A stretch of 64,000 nucleotides of DNA from Aliikangiella maris (GCF_040719265.1 NZ_JBFDAH010000003.1:221361-285360); one strand, 5' to 3'; positions 27,180-37,827 are shown, counted from the first letter of the stretch. Made by a program: numbers and translations. Notes: generated by a model from the sequence alone, not told the origin.

Positions 27180-29408
27180 TTACTGCGCTTTTGTTGCTTC
27201 TATTTTTAATGTGACATCTGAAGCAGCACTATAACCACGAACATCAATATACCAAGTATCAGCCTCTGGGTTAGTAAAGTTACAACTTTCTGAGTTACCA
27301 CTTTTATAAGGACGACAGTCATAAGAAGTAAGTGTTGAAGCAGCACCTTTGCGGACATACAAATCAGCGTCCCCACTTCCACCGGAAATACTCACATTTA
27401 AACTTGTATAACCGGCTGATAAAACTTGAGTAAATCGAGCCCATTCTCCACTAGCAATTGAACTGATATTCTCGGTGCGATTAATCGGATCACCACCGGT
27501 TCCATTTTCGGTAAATTTACCAACCAAACTCACGCCAGAGAAATTACTATAGGCTTTTAATCGAATGTAATAAGTTCCGCCAGTTTCGGTGCCAGTACAT
27601 GACTCATTATTACCACCTTTATAAGGACGGCAATCATAACTGGTATCTGTTGGTTTAGCGCCAAACTTAACATAGAGATCTGCATCACCACTCCCTCCAC
27701 TAATATCAAATTGAATACCAGTGGCACCTGAAGGAACATCCATAGTGTAGTTGAGTTCTTCACCACTTGAAGCAGAAAGATTATTAACAGGAATACCATT
27801 TTTCAGCACACTGGGATCAGAACCATCACTAACGGTCAAATTTTTATTAACGGTATTTGTCGCACCTTCGTTATCGGTCACCGTTAGTGCAACATTATAA
27901 CTGCCACTTAACGAGTAATTATGGGTTGGATTAGCAATAGACGATGTATTATTATCACCAAAATTCCAAGAGTAACTCACTACGCTACCATCAGGGTCGC
28001 TAGATTTATCGGTAAAAGTAGCAGTTAGTTGATTGGTCGTCACTGAAAAGTCAGCAACGGGCACTTTGTTACCACCGGTATTATCGCTTCCATCAGGAAT
28101 ACCATTTGGGAAAAAGCTGCTGACTTGTGGCCATATTTTAGAGATTAATGCGCCACGATTTAAATCAGATGTACACGAAGAGCCATTACCGAGATGATGT
28201 AATGCGACAACTTTATGAGAGCTGCGTGCTAAAACAGGTGAACCTGAACTTCCACCAATAGTATCACATTTATAACCTGCATCAGTATTATTGCCCATTC
28301 CATCAGTAACCGCTTGATCTATTCGGCAAACATTCCCCGAATTTTGATCACTTTCGATCGCCAACTCTTTTGGATTACCCGAACCATGTTGCGGAATATA
28401 AATTTCTTCTCCTACGGTTAATGCACGCGGGTCAAGTCCTAAATTCCCAAACGAAGATAAGCTTGAAAAATTATTTACCGTATATAATGTATAGTCGAGT
28501 ATTGCATCGGTTTTTAACATGGATGCACCTGAAACTTTAACAATATTCGACTCATTGGTCGAACCGCCACAGCTAGTTCTTTGGTAATTGAACCATGACT
28601 CTGATCCCTTAATTTCCGAATCTGTTTTATTACAGTGATTATTTGTAAACATTCGGTTTTCATTACCAACTCGCCAAGCGGTACAAACACTTCCTGTTCC
28701 TGTAAAAAACTTAGCAACCGCTTTTGAGCGAGCAAACTCGGTTGGATGAGAGTTTTCATAACAGATTGCATCTTGTCGCTGGTTAGATCCACAAGTTGAC
28801 TTAATAGAATGAAGAGCTTCATAAATCTTTTCTTCCGAGTAACCTTCGAGATAACTATCTACTACGACTCCATGCTGTGGCCTCCATACACTACCTGCTG
28901 GCACATGCAATCGAATGACCGCAGTATCCCCAAAAATAGAAATACTGGAAAAACTTTTTCTACCATCATCACCTGACTCAACGCTATAAGTCAGATCATC
29001 TTTTTCATTATTGGCGTAACGGTAACTTTCTGTTCCCGATCTGTTAGATACAGTAACATAAGCACCATCAGGTATTTCAAATTGACTAAAGTGGGGTTTA
29101 ATTAATCCGGCGCCAGGCACTTGAATTTTTTGCGTGACAATCTTTGTACTGCCATCATTTAACGATGATATAAGGCTATTTTCTAAATTGAGAGTAACAC
29201 TTATATTTTTACGCTCGGCAATTTTTGTCTGGCTAGACTGTTGCAACGATTCTTTCAACGTTAAAGCGTTTGAGTGGTTTAATAATTCAGACAGATTATT
29301 GCTACTTGCATTACTAGCACTAACTGATAAAGACAAGCCTACACACACCGACATTACGGTTTTTGCAACTTGCCTAGCTATGGGACAATGAGATTTAACT
29401 AAATGCAT
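27180..29408 (-). CDS. Secreted trypsin-like (lysyl-endopeptidase-like) protease with PKD and two PPC domains
   Basis: 742 residues; CTGGAGATAA precedes the ATG. The signal peptide ends near SVSASNA, followed by a propeptide of about 190 residues. The S1 protease domain begins near SVCTAWRVG. The catalytic triad is H258 (TNNHC), D305 (AILDYTLY) and S388 (GGSSGSPVL), with several cysteines as in lysyl endopeptidases. After it come one PKD domain (WNFGDNNTSS, NPTHNYSLSG) at about 450-535 and two PPC domains, each with GGSGDADLYV and SYDCRPYK motifs. PPC domains are usually removed after secretion. The PPC units are close relatives of those in the two remnants at 18.5-20 kb and 24.5 kb. Confidence 0.9.
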   Translation of the reverse strand: MHLVKSHCPIARQVAKTVMSVCVGLSLSVSASNASSNNLSELLNHSNALTLKESLQQSSQTKIAERKNISVTLNLENSLISSLNDGSTKIVTQKIQVPGAGLIKPHFSQFEIPDGAYVTVSNRSGTESYRYANNEKDDLTYSVESGDDGRKSFSSISIFGDTAVIRLHVPAGSVWRPQHGVVVDSYLEGYSEEKIYEALHSIKSTCGSNQRQDAICYENSHPTEFARSKAVAKFFTGTGSVCTAWRVGNENRMFTNNHCNKTDSEIKGSESWFNYQRTSCGGSTNESNIVKVSGASMLKTDAILDYTLYTVNNFSSLSSFGNLGLDPRALTVGEEIYIPQHGSGNPKELAIESDQNSGNVCRIDQAVTDGMGNNTDAGYKCDTIGGSSGSPVLARSSHKVVALHHLGNGSSCTSDLNRGALISKIWPQVSSFFPNGIPDGSDNTGGNKVPVADFSVTTNQLTATFTDKSSDPDGSVVSYSWNFGDNNTSSIANPTHNYSLSGSYNVALTVTDNEGATNTVNKNLTVSDGSDPSVLKNGIPVNNLSASSGEELNYTMDVPSGATGIQFDISGGSGDADLYVKFGAKPTDTSYDCRPYKGGNNESCTGTETGGTYYIRLKAYSNFSGVSLVGKFTENGTGGDPINRTENISSIASGEWARFTQVLSAGYTSLNVSISGGSGDADLYVRKGAASTLTSYDCRPYKSGNSESCNFTNPEADTWYIDVRGYSAASDVTLKIEATKAQ

Positions 29409-29793
29409 TTTTTATCTCCAGATTAATAATCTTGGTAAACACTGCTTATAGGTATAATTAACATAGTGATTGCTTTTCATCTCATAAAAACCTTTTGCGT
29501 AAATTTAAGAGATTAGAAAGTCAACCCAGATAATGTAGATGATTAGGATTTTGAATAATATGAAAAATAAACAATTGAGTTTTAGTACCACCGGTTAATT
29601 AATAGTTTTTTTTCGTTCTGTTAAGCAGGTCATATTCTACAATTTACTTGATGTAATTCGCTGTATTATTAGGTAAATCTTATAGAGAGTTTAGTTTCAC
29701 TTGATCTTCACCTTAATTTATTGTTATTGAATAGTCTGAATATGCTATATATGACTTTTAATTTCATGAATAATGGAAAAGAGGAATAGTGAA
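29409..29793. other. Divergent intergenic region between the protease and the NTF2-like gene
   Basis: About 385 bases holding the start regions of two divergent genes. No convincing promoter hexamers or inverted repeats stand out, apart from the two ribosome-binding sites at its ends. Confidence 0.4.
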
Positions 29794-30270
29794 ATGATTA
29801 AGAATAAGCGAGTCAACAATCTGGTAATATGCTTTTTAGTCTTATTTAATTCTCCGAATATTAATGCTTCGCCTGAACGCTATTGCGATTTTGATTGCAC
29901 ACTAGATAGACATTTAAAAGCAATTCAACAAAAGGATTTTGAGTTATTCAGCTCAACACTTACACAAGGAGAGCGTCTTACTTTTATTTTACCTAATGGT
30001 AAGTTTTCTGAAGATATTCAGTCGTATAAAAAATTACTTAAAAACTGGTTTGCAACAGATGGTTGGACGTTTTCAACTAAAGTCATTGCTATTGAGAAAA
30101 CCAAGGAAATGGTAAGTGCTTTACTATTAGTCAGTTATGATGAGCTAGAAAGAAATGGTAAACCATATCATCTCGATCACTATTTGAGTTTGGTATTTAA
30201 AAAGGAAAATGGACACTGGGGATTAGTGCATGATCAAAATACTAAGACATCGCTTAAAAAGTCGAATTAG
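29794..30270 (+). CDS. Secreted NTF2/SnoaL-like protein of unknown function
   Basis: The frame opens at ATG 29773, but AGAGGAA lies ideally before the ATG at 29794, so I take 158 residues. The signal peptide ends near NINASPE. The mature protein begins with two close cysteines (YCDFDC), then a helical start (HLKAIQQKDFELFSSTLTQG), a pattern of strands, and FKKENGHWGLVHDQN, which is how NTF2-like (DUF4440/SnoaL-type) small alpha+beta domains end. Such domains bind small ligands or act as scaffolds; no catalytic role can be read. It is monocistronic. Confidence 0.6.
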   Translation: MIKNKRVNNLVICFLVLFNSPNINASPERYCDFDCTLDRHLKAIQQKDFELFSSTLTQGERLTFILPNGKFSEDIQSYKKLLKNWFATDGWTFSTKVIAIEKTKEMVSALLLVSYDELERNGKPYHLDHYLSLVFKKENGHWGLVHDQNTKTSLKKSN

Positions 30271-30688
30271 TCAACCAGACATATCAGTTTTTTTAGATTC
30301 ATTTAATTATTATTTGCTTAAAATTACGCTCTTATAAATAGCTTTGTAAGAGCTTCATTAGTTTGTATAAATAATACCTAATAATATTTTGCCTATCTTC
30401 TGGCTTTATAAACTGGTAAGAGATTAGTGTCTTGAGCTAAAACTGGTCTAACCTTTCGTTGCTAAAAGTTCTATTCTAAAGTAAAGATTATCCTCTTATA
30501 CCGCACTATTACTTAATCTAACGATCTATTTTCATGCTTGTATTTACCCTAAGACAAAATTAAAAACTTGAATTTAAATAAATTTTTAAGATAATAGCGC
30601 TGTTATTATCGAATCAATTTTCGCTGATTAATAACTGGATAACTGGATAACTGGATTTTAAGTCGTTTTATATGGAGAGCATAGCAAG
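30271..30688 (+). repeat. Intergenic stretch with a short tandem repeat (AACTGGAT x3)
   Basis: About 420 AT-rich bases without a gene. At 30633-30656 the 8-base unit AACTGGAT occurs three times in tandem, 33 bases before the S9 peptidase start. It lies in the leader and could change length by slippage, altering spacing upstream of that gene. Confidence 0.6.
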
Positions 30689-32701
30689 ATGCTAGTATTA
30701 AATACCATTTCAAATAAATTTTTATTGGGATTAACATTATTAATTTCATTTTCTTTAAATGCCAATACAGATTCAACCAAGCAACCGATACCGCACACGA
30801 TAGAAGATTTCGCTCAATTACCTGGCGCAAGAAATGCGCAGATTTCTCCAGACGGAAAGCATTTTGCACTAGTTTTCCGTAGTGAAGGCGAAGAAAAGTT
30901 AGCAATATTTCAAACTGATGATAATACTCTGAAGAGTGTATTTTATGTGAGAGGAATAAGACGGAGTGTTGGTGATGTTAACTGGGTAACTAATGAAAGG
31001 CTTGTTTATGGGGTTAATGAAAACTATGCATGGGATAGATCTTTAAGGGATACAGGTGAATTAATTGCCGTCAATGTTGATGGTTCTTTTCATAAAATGA
31101 TTTTTGGTTATAAATCAGGTCAACAGCAATTGGGTAGTAATTTAAAGCGAAAGCAAGCAGATTATGGACATCATGAAATTATTGATTTATTAGAAGGTGA
31201 TGATAAGCATATATTAATTATTTTTTACCCATGGAAATTATCTGGGAATGTTTGGCGAACAAATATTGACATTACACCTGCAGTATACAAATTGAACATT
31301 TATTCTGGGAAAAGAAGATTTGTGACTCGGCTTAACGTCCCGCTAGCAACTGCTATTACTGATACTAAAGGTAAAGTTAGATTTGCGGTTGGTGAAGATA
31401 AAGAAGGAGATGAAGTCGTCTCTTACCGGGAAAAAGAAGAAGATGAATGGCAAAACTTTAAGATTCCTGGATTTAAAGGTAAGTATCTTGAGCCATTGAG
31501 TTTTACAAAGGATAATAAAGGTGTTTATGTCTCGGCAAGAATTAACAATGGTACTCGAGCTTTATTTGAAGTAAATCTTAAAGATCGTTCATTTAGTCAA
31601 TTGTTTCATGATCCGCAGGTTGATCCTACAATTTTTATTAAAGACTACTCTAAACGAAGAGTTGTAGCTGTTGGTACCGAATTGGCATTACCTGATTATC
31701 ATTACCTAGATAAAAAAGATCCAAAAGCAAAGTTACATGCAGGATTATTAGAAGCATTTCCAGGCTATGATGTAGTAATAACCAGTTCTACAAAAGATGG
31801 AAAAAACAGCATTATATTTGTTTACTCAGATAAAAACTCTGGAGATTACTATCTATTTAACTCTGCAACCTATGAAGCTAAACATTTAATGTCCAAACAT
31901 GCTTGGCTTGATCCCAAGTTAATGGCTTCAATGAAAGCAATTACCATTCAAACGAGGGATAAAAAAGAAATTAGTGCCTATTTGACTGCGGCAAATCATC
32001 AACAAAAGCAATTACCTCTGATTGTAATGCCTCATGGTGGTCCTCACGGTGTACGAGATTACTGGGGTTATGATTGGGAAGTTCAGCTACTCGCTTCTAA
32101 AGGTTACGCTGTCCTTCAGGTTAATTATCGAGGGAGTGGCGGATTTGGTTATGCATTTGAGCAATCTGGTTATGGAAAATGGGGAACACTTATGCAAGAT
32201 GATGTTACCGATGCAACTTTAGCCATGATAGAACAAGGAATTGCAGATAAAAATAAGATTTGCATTTATGGTGCAAGTTACGGTGGCTATGCCGCTTTGA
32301 TGGGAGCTGTACGTGAACCAGATTTATATAAATGCACTATCGGCTCAGTAGGAGTGTATGATTTACCCATGATGTTTGAAGAGGGAGATATTGCTGATAG
32401 TAGAAGTGGGTTAAATTATTTGAAAAAGGTTCTTGGTACCAACGTTGATGATCAAAAAGCTCGTTCACCTGTTTATAATGTTGACAAGATAAAAGCAAAT
32501 ATTCTGCTAATTCATGGAAAACAAGATGAACGAGTTCCAATTGAACAAGCAGAAGCATTAATGGATGCTTTAGATGATATCGATAAAAAGTATGAATGGC
32601 TCAAGTTGGTTAATGAAGGTCATGGATATTACGATGTAAAAAGTCGTATTAAAGTTTATCGTAAAATTATTGATTTTCTAGATAGAAATATCGGTAGTTA
32701 A
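30689..32701 (+). CDS. Secreted S9-family prolyl oligopeptidase-like peptidase
   Basis: 670 residues; GGAGAG precedes the ATG. A signal peptide ends near LNANTDS, placing the enzyme in the periplasm or outside. Residues about 35-400 form the beta-propeller that gates access (ARNAQISPDGKHFALVF at its start). Residues about 415-670 are the alpha/beta-hydrolase domain: VMPHGGPHG before the oxyanion region, nucleophile S530 in YGASYGGYAAL, D613 in GKQDERVP and H645 in NEGHGYYD. This matches acylaminoacyl-peptidase/dipeptidyl-peptidase-type S9C enzymes that trim short peptides. It fits a cell that feeds on protein, with the M6 and trypsin-like proteases releasing the peptides. Confidence 0.92.
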   Translation: MLVLNTISNKFLLGLTLLISFSLNANTDSTKQPIPHTIEDFAQLPGARNAQISPDGKHFALVFRSEGEEKLAIFQTDDNTLKSVFYVRGIRRSVGDVNWVTNERLVYGVNENYAWDRSLRDTGELIAVNVDGSFHKMIFGYKSGQQQLGSNLKRKQADYGHHEIIDLLEGDDKHILIIFYPWKLSGNVWRTNIDITPAVYKLNIYSGKRRFVTRLNVPLATAITDTKGKVRFAVGEDKEGDEVVSYREKEEDEWQNFKIPGFKGKYLEPLSFTKDNKGVYVSARINNGTRALFEVNLKDRSFSQLFHDPQVDPTIFIKDYSKRRVVAVGTELALPDYHYLDKKDPKAKLHAGLLEAFPGYDVVITSSTKDGKNSIIFVYSDKNSGDYYLFNSATYEAKHLMSKHAWLDPKLMASMKAITIQTRDKKEISAYLTAANHQQKQLPLIVMPHGGPHGVRDYWGYDWEVQLLASKGYAVLQVNYRGSGGFGYAFEQSGYGKWGTLMQDDVTDATLAMIEQGIADKNKICIYGASYGGYAALMGAVREPDLYKCTIGSVGVYDLPMMFEEGDIADSRSGLNYLKKVLGTNVDDQKARSPVYNVDKIKANILLIHGKQDERVPIEQAEALMDALDDIDKKYEWLKLVNEGHGYYDVKSRIKVYRKIIDFLDRNIGS

Positions 32702-32727
32702 ACAAACGATAAAATGATGATTTTTTG

Positions 32728-32775
32728 GCAGATAAAATCAAGTGCATTGTAGTAAAAAATTATCTGCACTTGATT
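32728..32775. other. Interleaved inverted repeats (two mutually exclusive stems)
   Basis: GCAGATAA (32728-32735) is complementary to TTATCTGC (32760-32767), and AATCAAGTGCA (32736-32746) is complementary to TGCACTTGATT (32765-32775). The order A-B-A'-B' allows either stem or a pseudoknot-like fold in the 3' region of the S9 peptidase mRNA. Confidence 0.45.
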
Positions 32776-32845
32776 GGTATACAGAAACAAAGTTGCTTTT
32801 AATTTGAAAGCACTTAAACCGTTAAACTAACAAAAATAACACAAA

Positions 32846-32876
32846 GCTGATCTATTCAAATCAAAAATAGATCAGC
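32846..32876 (-). terminator. Terminator of the 1642-residue surface-protein gene
   Basis: GCTGATCTATT and AATAGATCAGC form an 11-bp stem around a 9-base loop. On the minus strand it is followed by TTTGTGTTATTTTTG and begins about 22 bases after that gene's stop. Confidence 0.65.
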
Positions 32877-32898
32877 GCTTAAGTGACTTAGCCAATAA

Positions 32899-35800
32899 TT
32901 ATTGTGGCAGAGATTGTGGAATCACATAATAGATTTTATCCTTCAACCAAGCAGCTCCACCAAAAATATACATCCCAGAATATTGAGAATAACGCCACTC
33001 AATTTTATGAATCCCCTCTGAAAGCGGAATATTGTAATATTGCTCCATGCCTGAATCTATCGTTAATTGAAGCTCACCATCTACAAACACCTCGAGTTGA
33101 TTACAACAATAATTCCAAATCATCCAGTTATCCACTTTTGCTGAAAACTGTAAATATCCGTCAGGCACATTCAAGGTGGTTTTTATGGCGCTATACTCAT
33201 CACCGTAAGCCCCACCCGAACGAATTGAATAGTCATTCTGTGAACTTTCATTCAAATCAATCTTCCAATTAGTACTTTTCTTTTTATCTTGATACACAAT
33301 TGGTGAAAGCTTAGGTCCCTCATAAGGGTCAACCTCAACAAGTGCTATTTCATAGAAACCTGGTGTATGCATAAGATGCTCTGGAACCGAGTCAATACTA
33401 TTTGCATCTGACTGGGCCCAAATTTCTTCATGGTAATCACTGAATCCATCACCGTCGCTATCAAATAAGTTGGGTAACGATTCAAATATATTAATTTCAT
33501 CCCAATCAGGCAACCCATCAAAATCAGAGTCGGTTAAGTAAGGACTGGAGAGATAAAAGTTAACTTCATCAGCATCATTAATACCGTCGCTATCAGTATC
33601 TTGCGCAACAGGCGATGATAGCGCATTAAATTCTGCTAAATTAATTAACCCATCGTTATCAAAATCTTCAGATGCATCCGCTGCATTTTGATCATCTAAT
33701 GAGTAAAGCCACTCCCACCAGCCAATCATGCCATCATTGTCCTTATCTTCAAAATTAATATTGGTAATTTTCACATCACCATTAATATTTTTAAGAAGAA
33801 CCAAACCATTTTCATATTTAATCAAGTTAATAACTTGCCCATCAAAAGTATTTGAGCCAATTGATGAGTAACTTTCGGTTTCCCAAAAACTTATACTAAA
33901 AGTAGACTGATGATTTTGTACGGTAACTAATAGTGAGTTTATCCATTGGGAATGATCAATAGAAGTCCCCAAGTTACTAATTTTAGTAAACCGACCAGTT
34001 TCAACAACTTCTCCATCAGCTAGCAAAATAAAATTACCATCGCTGGAAATTGAGATAGGTGGCACATAATCAAAATATCGATAATCCATTATGCTAACAG
34101 AATGACTAATCATTTCTGATGAAAAATCTACTTCTTGAAAATTAAAATTAAGATATGCCCCAGAAGCATCTTTAAAATAATATATTCTAGAATAGTTTTC
34201 ATCATATAAGTAGTAATCACCTGTATCAAGTAAGCCGCTATCACTCCGACCAAAATATTGGCCCGATTCAGTATACGTACCAACATGAATCTCATCGCCA
34301 TAACCAAAATCATAATATTCCTTGATAGCAAGAATTTCACCTATAGAGAGCAAACTAACAATATCATATTCAATTTCTAAAAAGCTTTGCTCAACGAGGT
34401 CTTCAGCAACATTGATATAATGCACCTCACCAGAACGATAGCCAAGGTACAATCGATTATGCGCTGTTGAATACGATATTGATAATGGAAACTCTTTAGT
34501 CGTATTTTTCACAATACCAACCGACAAAGGTTTGATATAAGTGGCCTCAGAAATCGACCATCGATAAATCAGTCGATTCTCTTTGCTTAACAAATAAATA
34601 ATTTCACCATCACTTGTTACTTCATCAGGTATAAAATCAGGAATCGCCTCTTCATAATCACAAACACCATTTCTGTCATGTTCTGTTGAATAACAAGCGG
34701 GGTCATCAGGGAATATGTCTAGGATTAATCCTGTTGTACTCGTACTTTCATCATGCCCTTCGTTCCAACTATCGGGATAACCATCATTGTCATCATCAAG
34801 TGAGGCTGCGGGGTCAAATGGAAATGCATCTAAAGTTATGTCGCTATACTGACCTTCGTTATAACCATCATTCCATCGATCGGGATACCCATCACCATCA
34901 CTATCAATTGAGGCAGATGGTTCTAGCATAAATGCATCGTGTGTGTTAACGACGCCATCCCCATCGAAATCATTATTTGGTAAGTAATCAATAAAATTAA
35001 CTTCTCTATTTTCATAACTAACGATAACTAACTTATCTACATCGCCAAATACACCTTCCAAACTACCTGTAAAAGCTTTCTCTTCTAATGAATAATCAAT
35101 AAAAGGTAAATAACGATTTATATTATTAAAACTAGAATTCTGAACACTAATAAATGTCCCATCGGCAAGCCACTTTGAGAATTCATGCCTGTAATAATAA
35201 GACTCATTTACTTGGGTTAAATCTTTTTCAGTATAAACATATCCACTTGCATCTAAAATATATTGACCATTAAACGAAACGGATAATGGATAGCTCAATG
35301 CGTTTGCTCCAGCTATCTCATTCGATAAAATAGCGCCTGTGCTTTGATCAATTGTTTCAACGGTAAAACCGGAATAAAATGGCTCAAACCTATAAAAATA
35401 AACTTTAGAATTTACTTCACTCCATTCGTGTCCCCAAATAATTTTACCTACATTTTTACTATCAACTAATGCGCCAGACTTATCAAAAGTATGGTGCCAA
35501 TCAGTTTCGTCAACTCTACTTTGAACCAGTAAGTAATTGCCCGCAGCAACAAGATCGATAACGTCTTCGGTGGAAACACTGGCTAAATATTTTTCTGTCA
35601 AATTTCCTAGTAAATCAATATAGGTAATTGTTCCTGTTTCATATCCAAGATATAGACGATTATGTGCAGCAGAGTAGACCATCGTTGCCGGTGATATGTT
35701 GTGAAGCTCTCCCGGCAATCCAACAAATATAGGATTAGTATAAAAACTTTCATCTATCAACCAACGGTGGACTGTTGAGCGGGAAGTGTCGAGCAAATAA

Positions 35801-37827
35801 ATTGTCTTGTCATCACTCACGGTCTTAACTGGATTGTAATAATATTCAATATACCCACAAGAAAGACCATCACCATGCTCTCTCAAATAACAAGGCGAAT
35901 CAGGATAAACATCCAACACTAACCCAGTTGTACTTGATGATTGGTCATAACCCTCATTCCAACTTTCAGGATAACCGTCATTATCACTATCAACGGAAGC
36001 TGCAGCATCTAAAGGAAATTGATCTAGCATTAACCCTGTTGTAGTTGTATTTTGATCATGTCCTTCGTTCCATTCATCTGGATAACCATCACCATCACTA
36101 TCTTTTGAAGCAGCAGCATCCAACGGAAATGCATCATCAATATCATTCACACCATCCGCATCTGAATCCGTATTTCGTGTACAACCCGTTTGAGGGCTAA
36201 CCGCTTCTCCTATCGGAGTCCCTGGACACAAATCATCTTCATTCAGCACGCCATCATTGTCATCATCTAGCACTTCAGGCTCAACTACATTTAGGTGAAA
36301 TAATTGAGTACTTAATTTCCCCAAGCCATCATCAACCATAACCGCTACACGGTGTGTTCCAAGTTGTGAAGCATCAGCAACCCAACTCACTAATCCACTA
36401 TGACTATCAATTAACATATTTTGTGGCGAGCTAATCAACTGATAACTCAATGGACTTGAATCATCAACGACAACCATTGAATATTGGTATTCACTATCGA
36501 TAGTTGCTTCTAATGCCGGTTTACTGATGATGTGTGGCGCTTCATTTAATACACTCTTTAACTCAACCGTTGCCGTGTTAGAAATAAAGCTACCCGCACT
36601 CACGACAAAGGTAAAACTATCGTTGCCATTAAAATCAGGTCCTGGTGTGTAGGTATAAACAGGCCCGTAACCAGACAAGCTCCCGTATTGAGGGGATTGT
36701 TGAATATGATATGTCAGATAATTGCCCTGACTATCTAATGCTCTAACACGAATAGAAGTCGCTGACTGCGCATCAACCTGATAAACCGAATCATAACTAC
36801 TAGGCGGTTCACTGCTGGCAACATTCAGTGTTAGGTAATAAGACTGTAACGCGGTTAACCCAGTACTGTCGCTGACTAAAACAACCACCGCTTCAGTTTG
36901 TAAATCACTGTTTGATGGCGTCCAGCGAATTAATCCACTGACGGAATCAATCATCATATTAGCTGGTGATTTTAATAATTCGTAAGTCAGATAATCGTTA
37001 ATATCGAAGTCTTGCACCTCAACCTGATACTCATAGTCCATACCCACATAAGCATAATCAATCGGTTCACTGACTATTACCGGTGCCTGTGGTAAATCAT
37101 TGACCATTAAATTGAATGTTTGGCTATCACTGCCATTTTGGCTGTCTAATACCACCACCGTTACCGAGTGCTCTCCAGCATCAACCCCTGTTGGCATCCA
37201 CTCAATTAACCCACTGTTTTCGTTAATCGTCATGCCTTCTGGCGCACTGGTTAATTGAAAACTTAAACTGTCATTGTCCTCATCAGTTGCGACAACTTGA
37301 TATTGATAATACTCACTTTCATTCACCGATAAAGAAGGCGTGCTGGTGATTTGTGGCGCATGATTGGATGAAGCAGAATCCCCCACCAATAAGGTTACTG
37401 TTGCTCGATTCGAAAACTGATTTCCGGCACTCACCACATACTCAAATGAGTCAATGCCTAGGAATCCTGCCGCAGGTGTATACTGATAAACCGGTCCATA
37501 ACCACTAAGGCTGCCATTAGCGGGGGACGCAACGAGATGATAAGTCAGATAATCCCCATCAGCATCTGATGCAGTTACCCGAATCGCCGTTTGTGTTGAC
37601 AATTCAATCTGGTGAGTCGAGTCACTAGCTACAGGCGGTGTATCTGCCGCAAGCCGGCTCAGCCAACTGTATTCATCAACCATCATGACTTCTGAAGATT
37701 GATTGGTAACAGTTGCAGAAGTTAAGCGTGAATTTGGTTTGGTTTTACTCGAATGAGTATTATTTGCTTGAACCGACAAGTTCATAAAAGCAGCCAGAGT
37801 GGTTCCGATTAACAGTGAAAGTTTCAT
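32899..37827 (-). CDS. Large secreted multidomain surface protein (Ig/cadherin-like, TSP3 repeats, propeller-like modules)
   Basis: The frame opens at 37869, but the ATG at 37827 follows GGAGAG at good spacing and starts a clean signal peptide (MKLSLLIGTTLAAFMNLSVQ), giving 1642 residues. The N-terminal third alternates tandem-95-type domains (ANGSLSGYGPVYQYTP, and again QYGSLSGYGPVYTYTPG) with He_PIG-type domains (NSGLIEWMP, VSGLIRWTP, HSGLVSWVA). Thrombospondin type 3-like calcium repeats follow (DSDGDGYPDEWNEGHD and variants). Two propeller-like modules of about 280 residues come next, each opening with an IYLL...VHRW/IYRW strand and containing YSAAHNRLYLGY. They are separated and followed by more TSP3 repeats (DTDSDGIND). 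The end is a beta-sandwich that may bind carbohydrate. No anchor or sorting motif is visible. Role: probably adhesion or matrix; inferred. Confidence 0.82.
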   Translation of the reverse strand: MKLSLLIGTTLAAFMNLSVQANNTHSSKTKPNSRLTSATVTNQSSEVMMVDEYSWLSRLAADTPPVASDSTHQIELSTQTAIRVTASDADGDYLTYHLVASPANGSLSGYGPVYQYTPAAGFLGIDSFEYVVSAGNQFSNRATVTLLVGDSASSNHAPQITSTPSLSVNESEYYQYQVVATDEDNDSLSFQLTSAPEGMTINENSGLIEWMPTGVDAGEHSVTVVVLDSQNGSDSQTFNLMVNDLPQAPVIVSEPIDYAYVGMDYEYQVEVQDFDINDYLTYELLKSPANMMIDSVSGLIRWTPSNSDLQTEAVVVLVSDSTGLTALQSYYLTLNVASSEPPSSYDSVYQVDAQSATSIRVRALDSQGNYLTYHIQQSPQYGSLSGYGPVYTYTPGPDFNGNDSFTFVVSAGSFISNTATVELKSVLNEAPHIISKPALEATIDSEYQYSMVVVDDSSPLSYQLISSPQNMLIDSHSGLVSWVADASQLGTHRVAVMVDDGLGKLSTQLFHLNVVEPEVLDDDNDGVLNEDDLCPGTPIGEAVSPQTGCTRNTDSDADGVNDIDDAFPLDAAASKDSDGDGYPDEWNEGHDQNTTTTGLMLDQFPLDAAASVDSDNDGYPESWNEGYDQSSSTTGLVLDVYPDSPCYLREHGDGLSCGYIEYYYNPVKTVSDDKTIYLLDTSRSTVHRWLIDESFYTNPIFVGLPGELHNISPATMVYSAAHNRLYLGYETGTITYIDLLGNLTEKYLASVSTEDVIDLVAAGNYLLVQSRVDETDWHHTFDKSGALVDSKNVGKIIWGHEWSEVNSKVYFYRFEPFYSGFTVETIDQSTGAILSNEIAGANALSYPLSVSFNGQYILDASGYVYTEKDLTQVNESYYYRHEFSKWLADGTFISVQNSSFNNINRYLPFIDYSLEEKAFTGSLEGVFGDVDKLVIVSYENREVNFIDYLPNNDFDGDGVVNTHDAFMLEPSASIDSDGDGYPDRWNDGYNEGQYSDITLDAFPFDPAASLDDDNDGYPDSWNEGHDESTSTTGLILDIFPDDPACYSTEHDRNGVCDYEEAIPDFIPDEVTSDGEIIYLLSKENRLIYRWSISEATYIKPLSVGIVKNTTKEFPLSISYSTAHNRLYLGYRSGEVHYINVAEDLVEQSFLEIEYDIVSLLSIGEILAIKEYYDFGYGDEIHVGTYTESGQYFGRSDSGLLDTGDYYLYDENYSRIYYFKDASGAYLNFNFQEVDFSSEMISHSVSIMDYRYFDYVPPISISSDGNFILLADGEVVETGRFTKISNLGTSIDHSQWINSLLVTVQNHQSTFSISFWETESYSSIGSNTFDGQVINLIKYENGLVLLKNINGDVKITNINFEDKDNDGMIGWWEWLYSLDDQNAADASEDFDNDGLINLAEFNALSSPVAQDTDSDGINDADEVNFYLSSPYLTDSDFDGLPDWDEINIFESLPNLFDSDGDGFSDYHEEIWAQSDANSIDSVPEHLMHTPGFYEIALVEVDPYEGPKLSPIVYQDKKKSTNWKIDLNESSQNDYSIRSGGAYGDEYSAIKTTLNVPDGYLQFSAKVDNWMIWNYCCNQLEVFVDGELQLTIDSGMEQYYNIPLSEGIHKIEWRYSQYSGMYIFGGAAWLKDKIYYVIPQSLPQ

